Shown: positions 8,706 to 17,563, counted from the stretch's first letter. The stretch: 64,000 bases of DNA from Flavobacterium plurextorum (GCF_002217395.1 NZ_MUHD01000021.1:124001-188000), one strand, 5' to 3'. A program made the numbers and translations. Notes: generated by a model not told the origin, from the sequence alone.

Positions 8706-10619
8706 ATGCTTAATATACACAATCTTTCGGTTTCTTTTGGAGGAACATATTTATTTGAAGAAGTTACTTTTCGTTTAGGTGCCGGCGACCGAGTTGGTCT
8801 TGTTGGTAAAAACGGAGCAGGTAAATCGACAATGCTAAAAATGTTAGCAAGAGATTTTGCTCCTGACTCGGGAGTTATCTCTCAAGAGAAAGATATCAGA
8901 ATGGGATTTCTGCGTCAGGATATTGATTTTGAGCAAGGAAGAACCGTACTTGAAGAAGCGTATGAAGCTTTTACCGATATTAAAGTTGTAGAGAAGAAGT
9001 TGGAAGAAATCAATCATCAATTAGTTACAAGAACTGATTATGAAAGTGAGGAATACAGCCAGATCATCGAAGATTTATCTGATTACACGCATCGTTTTGA
9101 TCTTTTAGGAGGTTATAATTATGTTGGAGATACAGAGAAAATTCTTTTAGGTTTAGGTTTTAAAAGAGAAGTATTCAATAATCAAACCGAAACATTTTCT
9201 GGAGGTTGGAGAATGCGTATCGAATTAGCAAAATTACTTTTGCAGGCTAACGATGTATTGCTTCTGGATGAGCCAACCAACCACTTAGATATCGAAAGTA
9301 TCATTTGGTTAGAGAATTTCCTTCGTAATTATCCTGGAGTTGTAGTAATTGTATCCCACGATAAAATGTTCCTTGATAATGTTACAAACCGTACAATCGA
9401 AATCTCTTTAGGAAAAGCATACGACTTTAATAAACCTTATTCTCAATATTTAGAATTACGTCATGAAATTCGCGAAAAGCAATTGGCAACGCAAAAAAAT
9501 CAGGCGAAGAAAATTGAAGAAACAGAAAAATTAATCGAGAAATTCCGTGCAAAAGCCTCAAAAGCTTCAATGGCGCAATCGTTGATTAAAAAGTTAGATA
9601 AAGTTGAAAGAATCGAAGTTGATGAAGATGATAATTCAGTAATGAACATCTCATTTCCAGTTTCAAAAGAACCTGGAAAAGTTGTTATTGAAGCTGAAGA
9701 TGTAACAAAAAGTTACGGCGATAAAACCATTTTAAAAGATATTAGTTTATTAGTAGAACGAGGCAGTAAAATTGCTTTTGTCGGCCAAAACGGACAAGGA
9801 AAGTCGACTTTCATTAAAGCATTGGTTAATGAATTCGAGTACCAAGGAAATATCAAATTAGGACATAATGTACAACTAGGTTATTTTGCACAGAATCAAG
9901 CTGAATACTTAGATGGCGAAATTACTTTGCTTCAAACAATGGAAGATGCGGCGACAGATACAAATCGCTCTAAAGTTCGTGATATGTTGGGTTCGTTTTT
10001 GTTCCGTGGAGACGATGTTGAGAAAAAAGTAAAAGTGCTTTCTGGAGGAGAACGTAACCGTTTGGCACTTTGTAAACTATTATTACAGCCAATCAATGTG
10101 TTGTTGATGGATGAGCCTACAAACCACTTAGATATTAAATCTAAAAACGTTTTAAAGGCGGCACTTCAAAAATTTGGTGGCACTTTATTGTTAGTTTCTC
10201 ACGACAGGGATTTCTTGCAGGGAATGTCGAATATTGTTTATGAATTCAAAGATCAAAAAATCAGAGAATATTTAGGAGATATTAATTTTTTCTTAGAACA
10301 GCGTAATTTAGAAAACATGCGTGAAGTCGAGAAAAAAGATGTTGTAAAAACAGCAGCTCCAAAAGAAAATAATAAAACTTCTTACGAAGATCAGAAAAAA
10401 GGAAAAGCGCTTCAAAACCGTTTAAGTAAAGTCGAAAGTCAAATCAAACAGTTAGAAAAAGACATTCAGCATGACGATAAAATGCTGGCTTCTAATTATG
10501 ACAAACATATCGAAGATGCTTCATTTTTTACCGCTTATAATAAAAAGAAACAAGATCTTGACCAATTGCTTTTAGATTGGGAGATCGTTCAGGAAGAGAT
10601 CGACAATTTTAATGCTTAA
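8706..10619 (+). CDS. ABC-F family ATPase (Uup/EttA-like, ribosome-associated)
   Basis: The 637-residue protein has two complete ABC ATPase domains and no transmembrane segments. Walker A motifs are GLVGKNGAGKST (residues 31-42) and AFVGQNGQGKST. The signatures are FSGGWRMRIELAKLLL and LSGGERNRLALCKLLL, and the Walker B motifs are LLLDEPTNHLD and LLMDEPTNHLD. A charged linker (about 245-315) between domains and a C-terminal coiled coil (about 560-637) are typical of the Uup/YheS branch. ABC-F proteins bind the ribosomal E site and affect translation. It is a stand-alone gene and converges on the next one. Confidence 0.92.
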   Translation: MLNIHNLSVSFGGTYLFEEVTFRLGAGDRVGLVGKNGAGKSTMLKMLARDFAPDSGVISQEKDIRMGFLRQDIDFEQGRTVLEEAYEAFTDIKVVEKKLEEINHQLVTRTDYESEEYSQIIEDLSDYTHRFDLLGGYNYVGDTEKILLGLGFKREVFNNQTETFSGGWRMRIELAKLLLQANDVLLLDEPTNHLDIESIIWLENFLRNYPGVVVIVSHDKMFLDNVTNRTIEISLGKAYDFNKPYSQYLELRHEIREKQLATQKNQAKKIEETEKLIEKFRAKASKASMAQSLIKKLDKVERIEVDEDDNSVMNISFPVSKEPGKVVIEAEDVTKSYGDKTILKDISLLVERGSKIAFVGQNGQGKSTFIKALVNEFEYQGNIKLGHNVQLGYFAQNQAEYLDGEITLLQTMEDAATDTNRSKVRDMLGSFLFRGDDVEKKVKVLSGGERNRLALCKLLLQPINVLLMDEPTNHLDIKSKNVLKAALQKFGGTLLLVSHDRDFLQGMSNIVYEFKDQKIREYLGDINFFLEQRNLENMREVEKKDVVKTAAPKENNKTSYEDQKKGKALQNRLSKVESQIKQLEKDIQHDDKMLASNYDKHIEDASFFTAYNKKKQDLDQLLLDWEIVQEEIDNFNA

Positions 10620-10628
10620 TATAGAGTT

Positions 10629-10680
10629 GTTTCAAGTTTAAAGTTTCACGTTACAGAACCTGAAACTTTAAACCTGAAAC
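10629..10680. terminator. Long inverted repeat between convergent genes, likely bidirectional terminator
   Basis: The 20-base arm GTTTCAAGTTTAAAGTTTCA at 10629-10648 is repeated in inverted form at 10661-10680 with one mismatch, around a 12-base loop. It fills the 64-base gap between the stops of the ABC-F gene and the APP1-like gene. There is no long T tract, so it could instead be a REP-like repeat. Confidence 0.55.
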
Positions 10681-10683
10681 TAT

Positions 10684-11643
10684 TTAAATAATTCCAATAG
10701 ATTTAGAATGTGCAATTGCTTCACTGCTTTCTTTAAAATAGCAAACGGCAACATCAAGAGATTCTAAATTTTGCATCACTTTTTTTACTTCGCCTTTCTG
10801 TGATTTACCAGTTTGTCTTATGTAAACAGCAACTACAGTAACGGGGAAAATTTTACAAATTCGCTCATATAAAACAGGATCCTGCTGCGAATCGTCACCC
10901 AATAATACATATTTAAGGTTCGGATAGAATTCTAAAACGTGTTTTATCTTGTCAAATTTATGATCATGATTACCGCGTCCGCTCATAAAAAAGTCAGTAA
11001 GACTCCTTTTAATATCTTTTAACAGAATTACAGCTCTCGGTAAATGGTGTATTTTGGCAAATTTCACAATAAATCGGTACAAATTCCATTCGCTGCTCGA
11101 GATAAAGAAAAAGGCATTTTCGCCCTCAGTATTATGACGTCCAGCAGAACTTAAAGCTTGATAATGCGATACAACATCTTTGAATACTCTGCGGTCGTTT
11201 ACATTTTTAAAAAGTAGAATATATATTTTTCGAAAGATATTCTGAGTATGTGAAATCAAAAAAGTATCATCAATATCAGATATTATTCCTAAATTTCCTT
11301 TGTGCGGTCTAATGAAATTTGCTTTAGATACAATAATTTCCGAGTCATATTTTATGCTCACTTCGTATTCGATCCATCCAAAATGCGTTTCTTTTTCAAG
11401 CGGAATGCAAAATTTAAAATAACCATCTTCAAGCGTTTTTGTATGAATCTCTTGATTGCCATACTTTAAATAAACATCAAAATTTTCAAGTGTTTTTATC
11501 CTAAACTGATTGATAATCGAGCTGGCATTTTTGAAGTTTTTTTTCTGAAAATCGTAGTCGTAAGTTCTTTTAAAGACATGCCCCATTACAATTAATTCTT
11601 CTTCATTGGCATAACCTCGATATAATTGTAAAATTGGTTTCAT
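10684..11643 (-). CDS. APP1-like (DUF2183) phosphatidate phosphatase domain protein
   Basis: The 319-residue protein has a beta-rich N-terminal part (about 1-110) followed by a HAD-type catalytic region with the acid motif ISDIDDTFLI (DxDxT, Asp123/Asp125). Later YVLLGDDSQQDPVLY has the Asp pair of HAD motif III. This is the APP1/DUF2183 family, named after the yeast actin-patch Mg-dependent phosphatidate phosphatase. No signal peptide or membrane helix is seen. The divergent neighbour is a lipid-kinase-type gene, so both may act on phosphatidate/diacylglycerol, one adding and one removing phosphate; this pairing is inference. Confidence 0.82.
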   Translation of the reverse strand: MKPILQLYRGYANEEELIVMGHVFKRTYDYDFQKKNFKNASSIINQFRIKTLENFDVYLKYGNQEIHTKTLEDGYFKFCIPLEKETHFGWIEYEVSIKYDSEIIVSKANFIRPHKGNLGIISDIDDTFLISHTQNIFRKIYILLFKNVNDRRVFKDVVSHYQALSSAGRHNTEGENAFFFISSSEWNLYRFIVKFAKIHHLPRAVILLKDIKRSLTDFFMSGRGNHDHKFDKIKHVLEFYPNLKYVLLGDDSQQDPVLYERICKIFPVTVVAVYIRQTGKSQKGEVKKVMQNLESLDVAVCYFKESSEAIAHSKSIGII

Positions 11644-11706
11644 TAATTCCGTACTTTTATAGAGTACTGTAAATTAATTATTTTAATTGGTTTTAAAAAT
11701 AAAATT

Positions 11707-12576
11707 TTGAAAAAGAATATACTATTTGTTGTAAATCCTATTTCTGGAGATCTTGATAAAACAGATTTGATCGATGCTGTTAGAGAATTTGCAGCAGTAA
11801 ATCATTTTGATTTGAGGGTTTATGAAACTACAGGAAAAAATGATCTAAAAGAGATACAAACATTATACAATCAATATAATCCAGAGCGAATTATCATTGC
11901 GGGAGGCGACGGAACTATTAAAATGGTAGCTGAAGCAATGGAGCAATACGATATAATTCTTGGGATTCTGCCAGCAGGTTCTGCAAATGGTCTTTCGGTC
12001 GATTTGAACTTACCTTCAAGTATAGAGGAGAATCTTAGAATTGCATTTTTACATGATTATATCGAGATGGATATGATTTGTATAAACGGTAAAAAAAGTA
12101 TTCATTTAAGTGACCTTGGTTTAAATGCCAATTTGGTAAAAAACTATGAGCAAAGTGATTTACGAGGTTTTTGGGGATATGCTTTGCAGGCGTTTTCGGC
12201 TCTAAAAGAATCAGAGGAACCTTTTATTGCAACTATTTTGGCGAATAATGAAGAAGTTGAGCATACGGCAAGAATGCTTGTAATTGCCAATTCACAAAAG
12301 TATGGAACAGGAGTAGTTATTAATCCGAATGGTGCAATGAATGACGGAAAATTTGAATTAGTAATTTTAAAAAGTCTCGATTTATTGTTGATCGGAAAAA
12401 TCATTACAGGGAATATGCCAATTGACTCTGATGATATTGTTATTATTTCAACAGATAAAGCAACTATAAAAACAGATTATCCAGTTAATTTTCAAATTGA
12501 TGGTGAATATTGTGGAGCACAGACTAATCTAGAAGTTCATATTTTGCATAAGCAGATGAAAATAGCAATTCCGTAA
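11707..12576 (+). CDS. Diacylglycerol/lipid kinase family protein (YegS/DgkB type)
   Basis: The 289-residue protein has the lipid-kinase catalytic fold: VVNPISGD at the N-terminus, the nucleotide loop GGDGT (residues 66-70) and LPAGSANGLSVDL. The second domain includes FQIDGEY near the end. Family members phosphorylate diacylglycerol or related lipids in the cytoplasm at the membrane. The start is TTG (11707), since no in-frame ATG or GTG was found between it and the divergent gene and the protein aligns from MKKNILFVVNP. Divergent from the APP1-like phosphatase gene with 63 bases between starts. Confidence 0.88.
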   Translation: MKKNILFVVNPISGDLDKTDLIDAVREFAAVNHFDLRVYETTGKNDLKEIQTLYNQYNPERIIIAGGDGTIKMVAEAMEQYDIILGILPAGSANGLSVDLNLPSSIEENLRIAFLHDYIEMDMICINGKKSIHLSDLGLNANLVKNYEQSDLRGFWGYALQAFSALKESEEPFIATILANNEEVEHTARMLVIANSQKYGTGVVINPNGAMNDGKFELVILKSLDLLLIGKIITGNMPIDSDDIVIISTDKATIKTDYPVNFQIDGEYCGAQTNLEVHILHKQMKIAIP

Positions 12577-12620
12577 GTGAAAATAGAATTTTAGTTTTAT
12601 ACTAAATTACCACAATCATT

Positions 12621-12756
12621 GTCATTTCGATCCCGAGGCTTCGGGAGAGAAATCTTCGTAAGAAACGCTATAAAGATTGGTTTTTCGTTGCGGAGTTACT
12701 CGCGGAGATTTGCTTCGCCTGTTCGCTATCGCGCGAGTTTCCTGCGTCGAAATGAC
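12621..12756. repeat. Palindromic repeat bounded by GTCATTTCGA / TCGAAATGAC
   Basis: GTCATTTCGA at 12621-12630 is repeated inverted at 12747-12756. Inside are smaller inverted pieces, including TCCCGAGGCTTCGGGA (12631-12646) and GAGAAATCTTCG. The element is GC-richer than its surroundings. A related element with the same ends lies at 53177-53274. It occupies most of the gap between the lipid kinase and FemAB-like genes; a 65-codon frame across it is a by-product of the repeat. Confidence 0.75.
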
Positions 12757-12808
12757 AAAAATGCGCAAACGAACTTTGAATTTAAGCTTTTACCAAAGTT
12801 TTACGTGA

Positions 12809-13954
12809 CTATTTAAAAGGATTTCGTTCCTGCCATTCCGTTTTAGGTTCCAGGTAATTAAAGAATCTCCCAATATTGTGATTGATTAATGTATTGCTGT
12901 GCGTAATTAAGCCATACATTTTTACTGGTTTCGCGCCCACAGAACTTTTAATTTCAAGAGCAGTTCGAGCAAATACAATTGATGAAAAACCTTGATTAAT
13001 TGAATACGCAATCATATCGTAAAGCATATTTAAATAAAGCATTTTTTCGCGTTGAATACTTTCATCATATCCTAAAAAATAAGTATCCATTACAGCTCCA
13101 TTCTTTATCAATGTGTTAAAACCAATTAGTTTTTCATCTAGAAAATAACCATAAAGCAAAAAATCATCTTTCATGATTTCTTTAAAAAAGCTAAAATGAT
13201 TTCGAGCTAAGAAAAAAGTATTAAAAGGCGCATTTTTGGCCACATGAAAATACAACTCGTAAATAACATCTTCATATTTTCGAATATCAGAAAGTGACAT
13301 TTTTTTCTTTTCAATTCCTTCAGATTTTTTTCGTGCCCGTTTGTACTGATCTCGATATTTTTTTGACAAAGCGTCGATATAGTCTTGTTCGGTTTTCCAA
13401 TTTCTATTGATTTCAAAAACCATATTGGGCTGAGTCGAAAAAGTATAATTGTTTTTAAATTCAGCTTGCAAAGGCTCAATTTCTTTTGCAGTAAAATCTT
13501 TTATACTCGTAATATGTACTTTTTTACCTTGTGATTTTAAATCTTTTTTGAGCTGTGTAATTGCTTTATGAAGTGTTTTAATTGCTTTTGCTTCTTTTAT
13601 ATTTGGACTAAAAGCAAAGGCATTTTGACCTGTCAGCATATTGTTGCCAACAAATAAAACATGTGATGCAAAGTTTTTGAAAGCAAAATTACGCACAGAA
13701 GTTTTCAAGCATTGATCACGTTCACCAAAAGATTCCAGCTTTTCGGCAAATAAAAACTGAGTTAATGCAATTCCTAAAAGAGTTTCTTTATCAAAAATTC
13801 CAATAAAATGACAGATCATATTTACAGGAGAAGAATTTTCGAGTATCTCGAGATATTCCCGTGTCAAAAAGATGTTATTATCAGCCAGCGAGTTCCATTC
13901 TAAAGGCAGTAACGAAGCGCTGTTGTAGATTTGAAAAGAATAAGTTGTATTCAA
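12809..13954 (-). CDS. GNAT/FemAB-like acyltransferase family protein
   Basis: The 381-residue protein has no signal peptide. The C-terminal half has a GNAT/FemAB-type pattern: the central region is rich in basic residues (KKYRDQYKRARKKSEGIEKK, about 200-220), and it is followed by FFLARNHFSFFKEIM, LLYGYFLDEKLIGFNTLIKN and VFARTALEIKSSVGAKPVKM. Substrate and partner are unknown. The start is TTG at 13954; the next in-frame Met is at residue 46. A strong promoter ends about 20 bases upstream, so the leader is very short. FemAB-like is a family-level guess from these motifs. Confidence 0.6.
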   Translation of the reverse strand: MNTTYSFQIYNSASLLPLEWNSLADNNIFLTREYLEILENSSPVNMICHFIGIFDKETLLGIALTQFLFAEKLESFGERDQCLKTSVRNFAFKNFASHVLFVGNNMLTGQNAFAFSPNIKEAKAIKTLHKAITQLKKDLKSQGKKVHITSIKDFTAKEIEPLQAEFKNNYTFSTQPNMVFEINRNWKTEQDYIDALSKKYRDQYKRARKKSEGIEKKKMSLSDIRKYEDVIYELYFHVAKNAPFNTFFLARNHFSFFKEIMKDDFLLYGYFLDEKLIGFNTLIKNGAVMDTYFLGYDESIQREKMLYLNMLYDMIAYSINQGFSSIVFARTALEIKSSVGAKPVKMYGLITHSNTLINHNIGRFFNYLEPKTEWQERNPFK

Positions 13955-13973
13955 AAGAGAGTGCTAATTTGTT

Positions 13974-14003
13974 CAAAATTAGATAATTTTTATAAAAACT
14001 CAA
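13974..14003 (-). promoter_or_regulatory. Promoter for the GNAT/FemAB-like gene
   Basis: On the minus strand TTG (plus 14001-14003), 19 bases, then TAATTTTG (plus 13974-13981), an ideal Bacteroidota promoter. The expected transcription start lies only about 10-15 bases before the TTG start codon at 13954. Confidence 0.7.
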
Positions 14004-14029
14004 TTCCTTTAAGTAATTATTAAGAAAAG

Positions 14030-14057
14030 CCCGTTTGAATTTAATTTTTCAAACGGG
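14030..14057 (-). terminator. Hairpin terminator after the DUF1761 gene
   Basis: A 10-bp perfect stem (CCCGTTTGAA / TTCAAACGGG) with an 8-base loop, 15 bases past the stop of the DUF1761 gene. Read on the minus strand it is followed by CTTTTCTT, a modest T tract. Confidence 0.65.
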
Positions 14058-14072
14058 TTAGTTCTTTGTTAT

Positions 14073-14561
14073 TTATGCAAATCCGCAGATAATACCGCCC
14101 ATTAAAGCAAGTGTAACCATCCAATAACCAGCATGAATAAAAATATATTTCCAAGACTTTCTTTCGAATAGTCCATTAATTCCAACAATTGGAAGTGCAA
14201 AAAATAAACCCGACATAAATCCATGAAGTGCACCATGTTTAAAGGTGCGATATGCTGTGCCATAATCGGCCATAAAAGCTTTAAATGATGGTTTTGCAGC
14301 ATCAATCAAAGGCGGACCGCCAACCATTCCGACAGCTCCAGATTGATGAATGGTTAATCCCATTAATATTACCGTAATCATCAAAGAAAAAATATAAGTA
14401 AACCCAAATATTTTGAGCATATTTCCAGTTTTAAGATCATCTTCGGTAAAATTATTTTCTTTCATCCAAATTGTACCAAATACTTTAGGATGGTACCAAA
14501 TAAAACCAACTACCAACGTGACAATTGCGGCTAATAAAAGCGCAGAGAAGTGAATTTCCAT
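14073..14561 (-). CDS. DUF1761 membrane protein
   Basis: The 162-residue protein has four hydrophobic segments, at about residues 5-23, 50-72, 110-130 and 138-160. The N-terminal LLLAAIVTLVVGFIWYHPKVFG and the following MKENNF are characteristic of the DUF1761 family. Function is unknown; it should sit in the inner membrane. A possible -7 box TATTTTTG lies on the minus strand at plus 14590-14597. Confidence 0.85.
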   Translation of the reverse strand: MEIHFSALLLAAIVTLVVGFIWYHPKVFGTIWMKENNFTEDDLKTGNMLKIFGFTYIFSLMITVILMGLTIHQSGAVGMVGGPPLIDAAKPSFKAFMADYGTAYRTFKHGALHGFMSGLFFALPIVGINGLFERKSWKYIFIHAGYWMVTLALMGGIICGFA

Positions 14562-14707
14562 ATTATGAGGTTTTTAGAATTAGTTGATTCAAAAATAGTT
14601 AAAAAAATGATTATGTTGCTAAAAGTTAAAAAAGTAGTAAAAATAACACATGGTTTTTATTTATTAACACTTTATCGACAATATATGCTTTATGTCTAGT
14701 AATTGCC

Positions 14708-14715
14708 TAATTTTG
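14708..14715 (+). promoter_or_regulatory. -7 promoter box of the LRR gene
   Basis: TAATTTTG is a perfect TAnnTTTG box 34 bases before the ATG at 14749. It lies after an upstream in-frame ATG at 14692, so that upstream ATG cannot be the start from this promoter. No clean TTG -33 element was found. Confidence 0.55.
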
Positions 14716-14748
14716 ATAATAGAAAAATCTAATTCCCCAAAATTAGTT

Positions 14749-15534
14749 ATGAAAAGCTTAACCACTCTTTTTTTAGCGTTTGTTTTTTCTCTAAATACTT
14801 TTGCAGATACTGTTTCAGATAAAGAGAAAGAGGCGTTACTAAAATTTTATCATGCTACAAATGGCTCCCAATGGAAGATAAAATGGGATCTATCGCTTTC
14901 TATTTCAACTTGGTATGGTGTTGAAATAGAAAATGGAAAAGTAGCAGGACTTAATCTGCCAGACAATAATCTGCAGGGAGAATTACCTCTTGAGTTTTTT
15001 GATTTAGTCAATTTAGAAAGAATTGATCTTCATAAAAATAAATTGGTGGGAACATTGCCAAATGCTGTCAGCGGTTTTAAAGAACTTGAAGTTCTAGATA
15101 TTTCATCTAATAAAATATCAGGCCAATTACCTTTAAATTTTGGGAATTTAAAAAAGTTAGAAATACTTTCATTGTTTGACAATGAAATTGAAGGACAACT
15201 TCCTAGCTCAATATATACAATTACAACCTTAAAAGTACTGCTTTTAAACAGTAATAAATTCTCTGGAAACTTAAGTAAAGAGATATTGAATTTAAATGCT
15301 CTGCAAAACCTAAGTTTATTTAATAACAGTTTTGACGGCGAAATTCCCGAAGAACTGGGAAAATTAAAAAACTTATCAGAGATGAATCTTTCCTACAATA
15401 AATTTAAAGGAGCTGTTTCAAAAAAACTAACCTTGCTGGATTCGTTGAATATGACAATGTTTGATGAAGATGGAAATCCATTTTTATTAGATTTAATTGA
15501 AGAAAAAATACCCGAAAATATTATCGCAAATTAA
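14749..15534 (+). CDS. Secreted leucine-rich-repeat protein
   Basis: The product has about 261 residues from the ATG at 14749. It begins with a clear signal peptide (MKSLTTLFLAFVFSLNTFA). A short region like the LRR N-terminal cap follows (KEALLKFYHATNGSQWK, then W, WYGVE), then about seven plant-type repeats of 23-24 residues (LxxLxxLDLxxNxxxGxLP), for example LERIDLHKNKLVGTLP and LEVLDISSNKISGQLP. Such proteins usually bind other proteins at the cell surface or in the periplasm. No T9SS sorting domain is seen. The start was moved downstream of the first ATG (14692) because of the signal peptide and promoter position. Confidence 0.85.
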   Translation: MKSLTTLFLAFVFSLNTFADTVSDKEKEALLKFYHATNGSQWKIKWDLSLSISTWYGVEIENGKVAGLNLPDNNLQGELPLEFFDLVNLERIDLHKNKLVGTLPNAVSGFKELEVLDISSNKISGQLPLNFGNLKKLEILSLFDNEIEGQLPSSIYTITTLKVLLLNSNKFSGNLSKEILNLNALQNLSLFNNSFDGEIPEELGKLKNLSEMNLSYNKFKGAVSKKLTLLDSLNMTMFDEDGNPFLLDLIEEKIPENIIAN

Positions 15535-15600
15535 TCGTGCTTATGAATGAATTTTACTCGTTGAAAAAAGTTGATTAAATATATTTAGTTAATTGCCGAA

Positions 15601-15627
15601 AAACCGTAATTCTTTACGGTTTTTTTT
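15601..15627 (+). terminator. Rho-independent terminator after the LRR gene
   Basis: A 9-bp stem AAACCGTAA / TTACGGTTT with loop TTCT, followed by further Ts, lies 66 bases past the LRR stop. Confidence 0.88.
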
Positions 15628-15663
15628 ATTTAATTTTTTGAGTTTATGAATTGTTAAAAGGCA

Positions 15664-15692
15664 TTGCAGTTATTTTTATTGTTTTAATTTTG
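15664..15692 (+). promoter_or_regulatory. Promoter for the 101-residue orphan gene
   Basis: TTG (15664-15666), 18 bases, TAATTTTG (15685-15692): a textbook Bacteroidota promoter. The expected leader is about 90 bases before the ATG at 15792. Confidence 0.7.
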
Positions 15693-15791
15693 TCAAATAA
15701 ATTTGATGTTAGTTTTTAAAACATTCATTTTTTTTCATAACTTTAAATATGAGTAAAGAGAAAAACATATAACCTTTTTAATTATAAAATT

Positions 15792-16097
15792 ATGGTATTA
15801 CAATATCAAGGTGAACAACACGGAAAAGCGACTACTTTTACAATAAGAATTATTGGTAACAACTTGTCAAAAAGCAGCTCCAATTATCAGATTGATTTAT
15901 TAATAGGAGATAATAAACTGCCTACTTTTACTACTTCAATTCATCAAAGTCTGTCGAATTGCTTGAAAGAAATTTACTTGTTTAGAAAACATAACGGAAT
16001 CAAGTTTAATGAAGCATCAGAAAAGATAACTTCACTTTATGTGCCTTATGATAAGGTTTTGTACAATTATAATAAACATGCACTGTTTATGGCTTAA
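15792..16097 (+). CDS. Small hypothetical protein, 101 residues
   Basis: I do not recognise this family. The product is soluble, without signal peptide or membrane helix, and is predicted to be mostly beta-strand at first (TTFTIRIIGNNL, YQIDLLIGDNKL) with a helical C-terminal part. It is a single-gene unit with a strong promoter (15664-15692) and a strong terminator (16122-16151), which supports it as a real gene. The leader of about 90 bases is long for its size. Confidence 0.7.
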   Translation: MVLQYQGEQHGKATTFTIRIIGNNLSKSSSNYQIDLLIGDNKLPTFTTSIHQSLSNCLKEIYLFRKHNGIKFNEASEKITSLYVPYDKVLYNYNKHALFMA

Positions 16098-16121
16098 TAA
16101 GCCATTTAATATTATATATAA

Positions 16122-16151
16122 AAAGACTGCTCGCTTGGGCAGTCTTTTTTT
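16122..16151. terminator. Bidirectional terminator between convergent genes
   Basis: The stem AAAGACTGC / GCAGTCTTT with an 8-base loop has a T run on the plus strand and an A run on the other side. It serves the 101-residue gene and the convergent acetyltransferase gene. Confidence 0.88.
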
Positions 16152-16163
16152 GTTTTATCAGTT

Positions 16164-16457
16164 TTATAATTCTTTATTATGAAACAATGAATTAGCTTGA
16201 TATTCTGGATGTTTGTCGATGTAAGCCTTTATGTAAGGACAATACGGTTTTACCTTAAGATGATTTTCTTCTGCATAATCCAAAACATATTTTGCTATAT
16301 ATGCCGCTAATCCTCGTCCAGATAATTCTGGCGGAACCTCAGTATGAATATAAGCAATACCGCCATCAAATAATTTGTATTGTTCAAACGCCATATGTCC
16401 ATCTACGTGAATCTCAAAACGTTTGTCTTTTTCGTTGTTTATAACCGTATATTCCAT
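16164..16457 (-). CDS. Small GNAT-fold N-acetyltransferase (YjdJ/COG2388 type)
   Basis: The 97-residue protein has the compact GNAT fold of the COG2388 group: FEIHVDGHMAFEQYKL, then IAYIHTEVPPELSGRGLAAYIAK with the acetyl-CoA loop around SGRGLA, then VKPYCPYIKAYIDKHPEY. It lacks the full-length GNAT N-terminal part, as is normal for this subfamily. The acceptor is unknown. Confidence 0.88.
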   Translation of the reverse strand: MEYTVINNEKDKRFEIHVDGHMAFEQYKLFDGGIAYIHTEVPPELSGRGLAAYIAKYVLDYAEENHLKVKPYCPYIKAYIDKHPEYQANSLFHNKEL

Positions 16458-16596
16458 AATTGATTTTTTTTAGTATTGTAAAATTAGTAAGTATAAAACC
16501 TAGTAGACTTAATCTATGACAAGAAATTTTAAAAAACAGCATTGATCGAGCTATTCTTTTATAGTCTTTAAAAGTCAGTTCCCCAAAATAATACTC

Positions 16597-16604
16597 TAAC
16601 TTTG
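16597..16604 (+). promoter_or_regulatory. -7 promoter box for the AraC-type regulator gene
   Basis: TAACTTTG fits TAnnTTTG and lies 45 bases before the ATG at 16650. No clear TTG at the right spacing. Confidence 0.4.
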
Positions 16605-16649
16605 AGTACTGCTTAAAAAAGCAAATAGAATTTACAGAATAAATCATCA

Positions 16650-17501
16650 ATGAAAGATAAAGAAAATAATCAAAAAGGTTGTTCAGTGCAGGAATGCAGT
16701 ATAGATGATATTAATCATTTGGGCAGTTCGCCGCTTTACACGATATTTTTATTTGAAGGCAGCGGGAAAGTAAGTGTAGATTTAGTCGAGTACTCTTTTA
16801 ATGGCAAAATTGTACTGTTTTCAACGCCATACCAAATGGTTTATTTTAATGTAAAATCTCCAATTAAAGTTAGAAAACTGCAGTTTCACGGTGATTTTTA
16901 CTGTATTGAATATCATAAAAAAGAAGTCGCCTGCAATGGACTTTTGTTTAATAATATTTATCAGCAGACTTTTATAAATCTTAAAGAAGAAGACTTTGCC
17001 GAAATTGATTCCATCTTGAGAAAAATGATAATCGAGCTTCAAGAGTCGAATACTTACGCTGCAGCAGTTGTAAAAGCGTATTTACAACTGATTTTGGCAT
17101 TATGCAGTAAAATTAAATCTAAAGATAACAGCATCGAAGCAGAAAAGAATGCACATCATCCGTTGATGAATTTTAAGGAGCTGCTGGAAAATAATTTTCA
17201 TAAAGAAAGGCAGCCTTCTTTTTATGCTGCAAAAATGGGGATTTCTCCCAATAATTTTTCGAAGATCTGCAAGCAGTATTTCTTAAAAACACCGTCAACA
17301 TTAATTCATGAAAGAGTAATACTTGAATCTAAAAAGTTAATTCATCTGACTTATAAGAGTATGAAAGAAATTGCGGCTGAATTGAATTTTGATGATGAGA
17401 ATTATTTTAGCCGTTACTTTAAAAAACATACTGGAATTACGCCAACTGCTTTTCGTGAAAATGTTGGAATATCTATCGTAGCAGATTTGTCCAGACAATA
17501 G
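16650..17501 (+). CDS. AraC-family transcriptional regulator
   Basis: The 283-residue protein has an N-terminal cupin-like sensing half (YSFNGKIVLFSTPYQMVYF region) and a C-terminal AraC double helix-turn-helix (about residues 180-275). The latter contains MGISPNNFSKICKQYF and the signature IAAELNFDDENYFSRYFKKHTGITPTAFR. The DUF417 gene starts 62 bases downstream with its own promoter, so the regulator may control that pair; this is inference from position. Confidence 0.88.
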   Translation: MKDKENNQKGCSVQECSIDDINHLGSSPLYTIFLFEGSGKVSVDLVEYSFNGKIVLFSTPYQMVYFNVKSPIKVRKLQFHGDFYCIEYHKKEVACNGLLFNNIYQQTFINLKEEDFAEIDSILRKMIIELQESNTYAAAVVKAYLQLILALCSKIKSKDNSIEAEKNAHHPLMNFKELLENNFHKERQPSFYAAKMGISPNNFSKICKQYFLKTPSTLIHERVILESKKLIHLTYKSMKEIAAELNFDDENYFSRYFKKHTGITPTAFRENVGISIVADLSRQ

Positions 17502-17514
17502 CCATATTTGTCCA

Positions 17515-17545
17515 TTGTGGTCTAAATTGACTCTTCTTAATTTTG
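17515..17545 (+). promoter_or_regulatory. Promoter for the DUF417 gene
   Basis: TTG (17515-17517), 20 bases, TAATTTTG (17538-17545). The ATG at 17564 is 18 bases downstream. Confidence 0.7.
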
Positions 17546-17563
17546 TGTCTAAATACTTAGACT

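Noticed and set aside
12619-12816. A 65-codon plus-strand frame rich in Arg
   Set aside because: It runs through the GTCATTTCGA palindromic repeat; composition (SFRSRGFGREIF...) and position show it is repeat sequence, not a gene.
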